A DNA stretch of 63,840 bases from Acetobacter persici JCM 25330 (GTDB lineage: Bacteria; Pseudomonadota; Alphaproteobacteria; Acetobacterales; Acetobacteraceae). Positions 57,052 to 63,840 of this stretch are shown piece after piece; position 1 is the first letter of the stretch; each line of letters opens with the position of its first letter. The translations under genes were made by a program, and so were the position numbers. Location: the NCBI RefSeq assembly GCF_000613905.1, contig NZ_BAJW01000012.1:1-63840 (forward strand), in the 5' to 3' direction. Under the pieces are notes generated by a model, which was given only the letters and a program-made list of their open reading frames with translations, was not told the DNA's origin and did no database searches.

Positions 57052-58164
57052 ATGCAGAGTTTTTCACGCCGTTCTGTTCTGGCAGCCTCCTGCGCCGCAG
57101 CACTCTGCGGGAGCGTACGGCGAGCCGTGGCGGCACCGTCCCTCGCGCCGCGTCCGCTGGTATTTGCCCACCGGGGTGCCTCGGCCCTGCGACCGGAGCA
57201 CACACTGGCCTCCTACGTGAAAGCCATTGCGGATGGGGCGGACTTTATTGAGCCGGACCTTGTCATGACCAAGGACGGCGTGATGATCTGCCGCCATGAA
57301 GCCAATATTGCCGAAACGACCGACGTGGCGCAGCGGCCGGAATTTGCCAGCCGTAAACGCAGCCTCAGCATTGATGGCAAGACAGAAACCGGGTGGTTTA
57401 CGACGGACTTTACCCTCGCCGAACTGAAAACCCTGCGGGCGAAGGAACGGCTGGCCAGACTGCGGGTGCATAATACCCGCTATGACGGGCATTTTGATAT
57501 TCCGACTTTTGAGGAAATGATTGACTGCGTCGCTGCGGAAGCTGCGGCGCGCGGGCGTGTTCTGGGGCTGATCCCCGAGATCAAACACTCCACGCATTTC
57601 CATGCCCTCGGGTTTGACCCGGAAGCGGTGTTTTTGCGGACGATTGCCGCGCATAACTATACCCGCACGGCCCCGCTGGAAGTGCAGTCCTTTGAAACAG
57701 GCAACCTGAAACGCATCGGGGCGGATGTGCGGGCCATCAACCCGCAGGCGCGGCTGATGCTGCTGATGGGAGAGCGGAAGGAGATACCGCCCGATCTGGC
57801 CGCCCGGAGCGAGAAAACCACATTTGCGGACCTGATGACCCCCGCTGGCCTGAAAGACGTGCGGCACTATGCGGATGTGATTGGCCCGTCCCTAACTGAC
57901 CTTATTCCGCGTGATGCACAGGGGAACTGGCTTGAACCGTCCTCTCTGGTGGAGGATGCCCATGCGGCGGGCCTGCTGGTGCATGCCTATACCTGCCGCC
58001 CGGAAAACTATTTCCTGCCGCGCCAGTTGCGCAATGGAGAGGGCGATGCCGCCCGCAATGTCGCCGGGTCTATTGCCGATATCCGGCGGTATCTGGATAT
58101 GGGGTTGGACGGGTTTTTTACGGATGATCCGGCAATTGGCCGGATAGCGGTGGATCAGCTCTGA
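57052..58164 (+). CDS. glpQ: Glycerophosphodiester phosphodiesterase
   Basis: 370 residues. Twin-Arg signal SRRSVLA with Ala cleavage near 28. Active-site motif VFAHRGASALRPEHTLASY, IEPDLVMTKDGV and CRHEANI are complete. Periplasmic hydrolysis of glycerophosphodiesters to glycerol 3-phosphate. Confidence 0.92.
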   Translation: MQSFSRRSVLAASCAAALCGSVRRAVAAPSLAPRPLVFAHRGASALRPEHTLASYVKAIADGADFIEPDLVMTKDGVMICRHEANIAETTDVAQRPEFASRKRSLSIDGKTETGWFTTDFTLAELKTLRAKERLARLRVHNTRYDGHFDIPTFEEMIDCVAAEAAARGRVLGLIPEIKHSTHFHALGFDPEAVFLRTIAAHNYTRTAPLEVQSFETGNLKRIGADVRAINPQARLMLLMGERKEIPPDLAARSEKTTFADLMTPAGLKDVRHYADVIGPSLTDLIPRDAQGNWLEPSSLVEDAHAAGLLVHAYTCRPENYFLPRQLRNGEGDAARNVAGSIADIRRYLDMGLDGFFTDDPAIGRIAVDQL

Positions 58165-58268
58165 GAAACTATTTTAAAAGTCCAGAGTTGTGGGCTGGCA
58201 GGTCATTTTTGTTCCTGCACAAACGGCTTTGCAGGCACGATGCTGGAGCATCGGGGCAAAAAGCCACG

Positions 58269-58925
58269 TCAGGCGGGGGGTGATTCTTTTAAGACAAGCG
58301 GTAACCCGGCTGCAATAAACAGGACTTTCCCGACCTGTGCGGCCAGCCGCTGGTGGAGCAGCCCGGCTTCATCCCGGAACTGCCGGGCGAGTTTATGTTC
58401 CGGCACGATCCCCAGCCCGACCTCATTCCCGACCAGCACAGTAGGAGCTCGCCGCTCCGCCAGTGCGGCGAGCAGCGCCTGTGTGGCGTCCGGAATATGT
58501 CGCTCTTCCAGCAGCAGGTTGGTCAGCCACAGGGTCAGGCAATCCAGCAGGACCGGGCGCGTAGCGTGAGCACGCAGAACATCGGCCACGGCAAGTGGCT
58601 CTTCTACTGTCTGCCAGCCCTCCGCCCGGCTGACGCGGTGGTGGGCAATGCGCTCCTGCATTTCCGTATCAAACGCGCGGCCTGTGGCAAGGTAAATCCA
58701 CGGGGCAGGCAAAGCTGTAATCAGGGCTTCCGCATGACGGCTTTTGCCAGACCGCGCACCACCCAGAATGAGCGTTGTGGCGGGCAGGCCTGCGGGGAGC
58801 TGTATGATATCACTCTGCGGAGCAGTGACCGGCATAGGCATAGGCATAGGCATAGGCGTGGGCTGCCCGTCTGTTCGTGTGCCTGCCGGACTGGCCGGAT
58901 CTGCCTTGAGCGTGATGGGGTTCAT
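58269..58925 (-). CDS. cobU: Adenosylcobinamide kinase / guanylyltransferase
   Basis: 218 residues from ATG 58925. Walker A GGARSGKSRHAE, then W-I-Y-L-A-T-G-R-A-F-D, and V-G-N-E-V-G motifs. N-terminal tail has a (GGCATA)4 repeat giving Pro-Met pairs. A late cobalamin step; cobT lies 4.3 kb away on the other strand. Confidence 0.92.
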   Translation of the reverse strand: MNPITLKADPASPAGTRTDGQPTPMPMPMPMPVTAPQSDIIQLPAGLPATTLILGGARSGKSRHAEALITALPAPWIYLATGRAFDTEMQERIAHHRVSRAEGWQTVEEPLAVADVLRAHATRPVLLDCLTLWLTNLLLEERHIPDATQALLAALAERRAPTVLVGNEVGLGIVPEHKLARQFRDEAGLLHQRLAAQVGKVLFIAAGLPLVLKESPPA

Positions 58926-59195
58926 GCGCACTCCGCTTTCTGCTGCCGTGTCTTTGTGGTGTTTACCACAGCATAGCAAGTGGGGTCATGCCTCGGCTTT
59001 TTCTGGTGTTTCGCTTTCTGATGTTTCGCTGTTTTTGGCAGGTTTTGGCTATGAGGACTGAAGCCTTTGTTTGTTGCCCTGACAATTGAGACAGTTTCCG
59101 CCTACAAAAGCGACCTGCAGAAGGTGCTATAAGTTTGTGACACCCAAGCAATCTTGGACCGCATTAACGGCTCCGCATTGGAACCTCTCTGATCA
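58926..59195. other. Intergenic stretch, possible remnant
   Basis: About 270 bp. The frame SAYKSDLQKVL followed by a stop near 59099-59130 looks like the tail of a lost protein. No riboswitch seen for cobU. Confidence 0.3.
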
Positions 59196-59627
59196 CTAAA
59201 AAGGGAGTGGCATGATGTCCGGTTCGACCCATTTTCTCCGAGCTGTCACGCTGAACAACGTCGCTCGTTTCCAATAGGCCCGGACCCAATCTGGATGACC
59301 AAACTTCGATGCCAGGAGGGAGTGGAGGACGGCATAAAGTGGGGTGTCTGCTGGAAAGCCGGCCAGATAGTCGCGTGTTACCCGCATTGATGCGAGAGTG
59401 ATGGTATGGTGATAACCACTGGTATCTGTGTTGGCGGTATGCGTTGCGTCATTGTAGCGCGTGATAATCGTCCTGATTTCATCTGGCCTCGTGAGATATG
59501 GACAATGTCGGGTGAGCCAGAGAGCTGCCGCGAAATGACCGGCGTGCGTCCATTCGCGTTTTGGAAGGCTGCGGTCGATCAGGCGCAGCGCGAGATGTTC
59601 AATAGATTTGTCGTCTGAGAATGACAT
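59196..59627 (-). CDS. Conserved hypothetical protein
   Basis: 143 residues. Motifs W-T-H-A-G-H-F-A-A-A-L-W-L, Y-N-D-A-x-H-T-A-N-T-D-T-S-G-Y-H-H-T-I-T are strongly conserved in this small family, but no function is known. Intact. Confidence 0.75.
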   Translation of the reverse strand: MSFSDDKSIEHLALRLIDRSLPKREWTHAGHFAAALWLTRHCPYLTRPDEIRTIITRYNDATHTANTDTSGYHHTITLASMRVTRDYLAGFPADTPLYAVLHSLLASKFGHPDWVRAYWKRATLFSVTARRKWVEPDIMPLPF

Positions 59628-59750
59628 AGCGGGTTATCCTGTGATTAAGGCCCCACCGGCATAAGGAACACCCCCGCCGCATGGGCGGAGCTGTTGCTGA
59701 CGGACTGCAAACACCTCATTCATGTTGATATTGTAATATTAGATTAACTC

Positions 59751-59888
59751 CTATTCAAGCAGGGGATGTTCGGGACGGCGGACATTCTGCTTTCTCCAAA
59801 AACCAACTCTCGGCCAAACGGAAACAACGCACATAGGCAGAGCTCGCTTTCCGGGTCGAACCTGAGCGGGAATGACTTTTTCTTTCAT
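59751..59888 (-). CDS. Small open frame, possible remnant
   Basis: 45 residues, ATG 59888 with AGGAGG upstream. Basic and divergent from the TetR gene. The reading may be frame-shifted. Low confidence. Confidence 0.25.
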   Translation of the reverse strand: MKEKVIPAQVRPGKRALPMCVVSVWPRVGFWRKQNVRRPEHPLLE

Positions 59889-59973
59889 CAATGGTCCCTC
59901 CTCCGGGGGTGCTTTCCGCATGACACCATATTCCGATCCCGCAACAAGACATCTTGTCAGCGACTGATTTACG

Positions 59974-60008
59974 TGACACACATGTGCCACAACTACATAT
60001 ATGTGTCA
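59974..60008. promoter_or_regulatory. Operator-like inverted repeats before the TetR gene
   Basis: TGACACA at 59974-59980 and TGTGTCA at 60002-60008 are inverted, each starting a 16-base half-palindromic box (CACATGTG at 59979-59986 and ACATATATGT at 59995-60004). A TetR autoregulation site is inferred. Confidence 0.5.
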
Positions 60009-60009
60009 T

Positions 60010-60594
60010 ATGCTCCGCGACGAATATGCAGCCCAGACCCGGCAACGTATTATTGAGACTTTCATTGCTCTGCTTGAAGAGAGCGAAGACAGCAGTATTG
60101 CCACCTCTGCTCTTGCAAAAAGGGCGGGTGTCTCGCTGAGAACGGTGTATCGTTATTTTCCTTCCCGTGACGCTCTGCTTGCGGCAACGGCTGACTGGCT
60201 GAATACGGAAGTCTTCGGGCTGGCGTCACAGGATGACCCCGAGGGCATTGTAAAAGGGTTTCAGCTCGCCGTTGAGAAGTTCGACAGTCGTCCAGATCTT
60301 GCGCGTATTCTTGCGCTCACGCGCATTGGGCGCTCCATGCGCAGCTCTTTCCGGAATGAACTGGCTTCCCGCAGGCAGAGCCTTTTATGGAATGACACAC
60401 AGGACATCCCTGCCCCTGACCAATTGCGGGCTGAGGCTGTTCTGGCCTGTCTGGACAATGTTCAATCGTGGCTGACGCTCAGAGAAGAGTTCGACATGGA
60501 TGCGAAGGAGATTGGAGCTGCCATCGGCTGGGCGATGGAACTGGTGCTGAATGAGACCCGGGTCTCCGCCCAGACCAAAAAGAAGAAGTCGTGA
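60010..60594 (+). CDS. TetR family regulator
   Basis: 194 residues, ATG 60010. HTH: SSIATSALAKRAGVSLRTVYRYFPSRDAL. First gene of a purine-type operon and likely autoregulated. Confidence 0.85.
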   Translation: MLRDEYAAQTRQRIIETFIALLEESEDSSIATSALAKRAGVSLRTVYRYFPSRDALLAATADWLNTEVFGLASQDDPEGIVKGFQLAVEKFDSRPDLARILALTRIGRSMRSSFRNELASRRQSLLWNDTQDIPAPDQLRAEAVLACLDNVQSWLTLREEFDMDAKEIGAAIGWAMELVLNETRVSAQTKKKKS

Positions 60595-60785
60595 TGTCCT
60601 CTTTCCCGAACAAGCGATCTGTGGCGCTCGGTTTTGGCGTTCCATTAAGTGCGATCGTCTTTGTTGCACCATTTCTCAGCCGTCTTCCGCTTTCCATTTT
60701 TGGGATTCCCATTGTTTTTGTCTGGCTCTTTACGTGGTTCCCGCTGACATCAGTGTGTCTGTGGCTTTGTGAGAAACTGCGATGA
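60594..60785 (+). CDS. DUF3311 small membrane protein
   Basis: 63 residues, TGATG overlap with the regulator stop. Two membrane helices and a P-F-L-S-R-L-P-L-S-I-F-G-I-P start. DUF3311 proteins accompany SSS permeases. Confidence 0.82.
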   Translation: MSSFPNKRSVALGFGVPLSAIVFVAPFLSRLPLSIFGIPIVFVWLFTWFPLTSVCLWLCEKLR

Positions 60786-62183
60786 CCGGGATTATTGTCG
60801 CCGGCGTCCTGCTTCTGTCACTCGGTGCAGCGTGGCTTGCGCGCGTGCGGTCCCGGCATATCTCGGTCGAAACGCTGCTGGTGGCAGACCGGGCGTTGCC
60901 TGCGCCCATGCTGTTTATTCTCACTGTGGGGGAAATTTACAGTATTGGCTCGATTGTTGCGTTTCCCGCCGGGCTTTACGGGCATGGCGTAAGCTACGGA
61001 TACTGGTTTCTCGGCTATCTGCTTCTGGCTTTTCCTGTCGGCTATTTTGTCGGGCCCGCCATCTGGCAACGCGCGAAACAATATGATGCCTGCACGTTAC
61101 CCGAGGTCTTCGGGCGGCATTTTGAAAGTGTTGCGTTCGAGCGGCTTACAGCATGGGCCTGTGTTATCGCTCTGGTGCCGTGGGGACAGTTTCAGTTTAT
61201 TGGACTTCGCTCTGTTCTTGATACACTGGGATTCTCCGCAGCGCCCGCGGCGGGTCTGGCAGGATGCGCGGTGATCGCATTCGCCTATGTTGCACTGGGC
61301 GGCGTGCGGGCTTCGACTTACGTCGCGTTCCTCAAGGATGTTCTGATGCTGTTTGGTATCGCTGCGGTCGGGGTTGGTGCGATCTGCATGCAGTATAAAC
61401 TCTCGGGCGGCCATGCGGACAGTATCAGCCCTACGCTGCCGCTTCCTTCTGGCAGCAGTCTTGTCTTTGCAATCACAACAATCCTTTATCAGGGAATTGG
61501 ATTTTATTTTCAGCCGTCCGTCACACCCTATTTGTTTACGGCACGCTCTGCACAGGCGGTACGCCGGGCGATGATTTTCATGCCGCTTTATATGTTGATG
61601 TATCCGTTCGCTGTATTTGCAACTGTTTTTGCCCGGAGGTTTCTTCCGCCGTTATCAAACCCGAACGCCGTGTTTTTCCATATCGCGGGCGTGCTGCTTC
61701 CGCCGTGGATGGTGGCGCTGGCCGCCGCAGGTGCATTGCTGGCCGGGTTGCTGGTTCTGGCAGCAACGTCTCTCAATATCGCGGCGATGATGACGCGCAA
61801 TATCGCACCAGAGCTTGGGCGTCGGCACCCCAAACGGGCCATTAATCTGGCGGTTATTCTGTTTCTTGTGCTGGCTCTGGTGGCCACAACGCATGCGCCC
61901 GCGGTCATGCTGACGGCTTTAAATGTTAGCGGGTATATCGGGATTCAGTTTGCGTCTTTGTGGTTCCTGATTCTGACGGGCTGGCCGGTTTCCGCCCGGA
62001 TTGCGGGGCTGGGGCTTTTTTTCGGGAGCGGGCGTGGCGATCGCGTTATTTGCGTCCGGCGCATCTCTTGGCGGCGTTAATCCAGGGCTGGTTGGACTGC
62101 TGGCCAACTGTGCCATCGTGTTTTGTCCTCTGTGGCGTGGCCGGGGTGCGGTGCGCGTTCACACCAAGAAAGATCTGTCATGA
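60782..62183 (+). CDS. Sodium:solute symporter (SSS family), frame broken near 62031
   Basis: About 467 residues. Eleven to thirteen helices with SSS motifs. The main frame ends at 62080; removing one G from 62030-62032 gives GSGVAIALFASGASLGGVNPG and the stop at 62183. Overlap ATGA with the deaminase. Solute, likely a nucleoside or base, is inferred from context. Confidence 0.85.
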
Positions 62184-63212
62184 GCATTGACGCTCTTATA
62201 AGAGCCATTCCAAAAATTGACCTGCACTGCCATCTGGCAGGCTCGCTGAGTGCGAAAACCGTTTTTGCTCTTGCGGCAAAAACGATGTTCCTCTTCCGGT
62301 GACGGACCCCGACACGTTCTATGCGTTTACGGACTTCTACGATTTTCTTGCGCGGCTTGAGGTCATAGGCCGGTGCATGATCACACGGGATGATTTTGCG
62401 CGCGTCTCTTACGAGGCGCTTACGGACGGGTATCGAAAGGGAAACCTGCGATACGCTGAGTTTTTCTTCAGCCCGAATTACCATTACCCGCATGGGGTCC
62501 GTTACGAGACCATGGTCGACGGGTTTGTTGATGGTCTTCGACAGGCAAAAGAAGAATTTGGTATTACCGGCCGCTTGATTCCCGCCATCAACCGCGAACT
62601 CGGGCCGGAGGTCGCGATAGCGATGGTGCGAGACGTCCTCGCCCATCGGCGGGAGGAGGTTATTGGGATCGGCATGGACTGTGCCGAATTCAAAGGCCCG
62701 CCGGAGTTGTTCAAGAATGCCTATGCTCTGGCCCGGTCCGCCGGCCTGCGCTGCACGGCGCACGCCTGTGAGGATAATCAGACGCTGGCACAGGCACCCC
62801 CGCGCAATGTGGAAACCTGCCTTGATGTTCTGGGCTGTGACCGGATTGATCACGGCTATAATATGCTGGCAGACCCGGTTCTGACATGCCGATGTAAGGA
62901 CGCGGGGTGCCGTTTACAGTCTGCTCCCATACCTGTGTGCCACAGCGTATGGAAAAGCGCGCAGAAACGCTGAAAGCGATGCATGAGGCGGGACTGTTTC
63001 TGGTTCCCTGTACGGACGACCCTCCCATGTTCGGAACGGATATTGGCACGACGTACGTGACGATGGCGCGCATTCTGTCACTGAGCGTGGAAGACGTCGC
63101 AGCGTTGTCTCTGCGGACACTTGAAGCCTCGTGGCTTTCAGACGCGGAAAAAGTGGCCATGAAGAAAGAGTTTCAGGCCGAAATTCTCTCTCTCGGTGCA
63201 TTGAAGGCCTGA
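62180..63212 (+). CDS. Adenosine deaminase-like protein (two frame breaks)
   Basis: ATG 62180. Metal motif KIDLHCHLAGSLS, then shift at A5 (62279-62283) to NDVPLPVTDPDTF, IGIGMDCAEFKGPPE, TAHACED, DRIDHGYN, and a second shift at GGGG (62903-62906) to VPFTVCSHTCV and VPCTDDPPMFGTD. About 344 residues. Deaminates adenosine or a related purine; substrate is not sure. Confidence 0.85.
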
Positions 63213-63323
63213 CCAGTGAGGAGGCAAGATGCTCTTCCATCTGCCCCCCACACCCGATGCTGGATGGAGATTTCGAAAAACAGGGTTATGATGTGAGATC
63301 TTTAGTCTGTATCCATTCGGCCC

Positions 63324-63840
63324 ATGAAAACGAGCATATTTCACAATTCAAAACCCTCGATTGACTCCCTGGCTTCCCTACGGGTTGCCTGCATGGCGCT
63401 GCCGGAGGTGGATGCGGCAGCTCAGCGGAAAATCGTATCCCGTGAGGCCGAGCTGACCAAACCGGCGGGCAGTCTGGGGCGGCTGGAAGAGCTGACACAG
63501 TGGCTGGGCGGCTGGCAGAAGCAGGCGCAACCTCGACTGGACCGGGTACAGATTCTGATTTTTGCGGGCAATCATGGCGTCGTGCGGCAGGGCGTTTCCC
63601 CCTGGCCGCAGGATGTGACAACCCAGATGGTGCAGAATTTTGAACAGGGCGGCGCTGCCATCAACCAGCTTGCCCGTGTGGCGGGCGCGACGTTGGAGGT
63701 TGTGCCTGTGCGCGGGCTGGCTGCCACGGCGGATTTCACCACGGCCCCGGCCATGACGGAAGAAGCCTTTCTGGACGCCGTGCAGACAGGGTATGACGCC
63801 GTGCCGCATGCGTGTGACCTGCTGTGTCTGGGGGAAATGG
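63324..63840 (+). CDS. cobT: Nicotinate-nucleotide-dimethylbenzimidazole phosphoribosyltransferase, N-terminal part
   Basis: ATG 63324 to window end, 172 residues seen. Motifs L-T-K-P-A-G-S-L-G-R-L-E-E-L, FAGNHGVVRQGVSPWPQDVT, and F-x-x-G-G-A-A-I-N-Q-L-A are typical of CobT. Makes alpha-ribazole phosphate in cobalamin assembly. Confidence 0.95.
   Translation, partial: MKTSIFHNSKPSIDSLASLRVACMALPEVDAAAQRKIVSREAELTKPAGSLGRLEELTQWLGGWQKQAQPRLDRVQILIFAGNHGVVRQGVSPWPQDVTTQMVQNFEQGGAAINQLARVAGATLEVVPVRGLAATADFTTAPAMTEEAFLDAVQTGYDAVPHACDLLCLGEM

Noticed and set aside
58926..59195. Cobalamin riboswitch near cobU
   Set aside because: No B12-box or matching helices were seen.

Overview
The window reads as a chromosomal segment of an acetic acid bacterium (Acetobacteraceae, e.g. 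Komagataeibacter, Gluconacetobacter or Acetobacter). The reasons are moderately high GC, a GinI/GinR-like quorum-sensing pair, a Hint-domain surface protein, a TonB siderophore receptor and cobalamin genes cobU and cobT. The family is inferred from gene content; I could not run a search.

Positions 1 to about 36,500 hold most of a temperate prophage whose left end lies outside the window. Read from right to left on the minus strand, the lytic genes run: Cro-like regulator (29.7 kb), CII-like regulator, replication protein, small early genes, an internal tyrosine recombinase, a DUF3164 gene, terminase, a lambda-type head (portal, S49 protease, scaffold, gpD-like and gpE-like capsid proteins, head-tail joiner), then a Mu-type contractile tail (sheath, tube, frameshifting chaperone, tape measure with a lysozyme-like end, DNA circularisation protein, hub, spike, gp46, gp47/J, gp48, fibres). 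The immunity region (29.5-30.4 kb) has a CI-like repressor, a Cro-like protein and operators of the form AATGTGC-N7-GCACATT. To its right a tightly overlapped plus-strand operon (30.4-36.3 kb) carries small phage proteins, DUF2303, DUF551, an excisionase-like protein and the integrase. No holin or endolysin was seen; they may lie left of position 1.

From 36.6 kb on, host genes follow: bfd and dps (iron storage and stress), an AT-rich gap, a large secreted repeat protein with a Hint domain, a TonB receptor, aspartate 4-decarboxylase, two membrane transporters, a TetR regulator, msrB, photolyase, luxR and luxI homologues, an aldehyde dehydrogenase (gabD-like), a TibC-like heptosyltransferase, glpQ and cobU. 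A nucleoside module (TetR regulator, DUF3311, SSS symporter, adenosine deaminase) follows, and then the start of cobT.

About twenty genes, both phage and host, are broken by single-base frame changes, mostly at short homopolymers. Repairing one base restores the family C-terminus or a conserved motif in nearly every case. This pattern suggests base-calling indels in the sequence rather than gene decay, so I give these genes their full repaired extents and say where the break lies. The most interesting biology is a T7 slippery site in a doubled tail-assembly chaperone, an internal recombinase with a candidate recombination site beside it, a membrane-anchored WYL-like protein inside the immunity region, mutually exclusive hairpins over a phage gene start, and a LuxI homologue lacking a conserved arginine.
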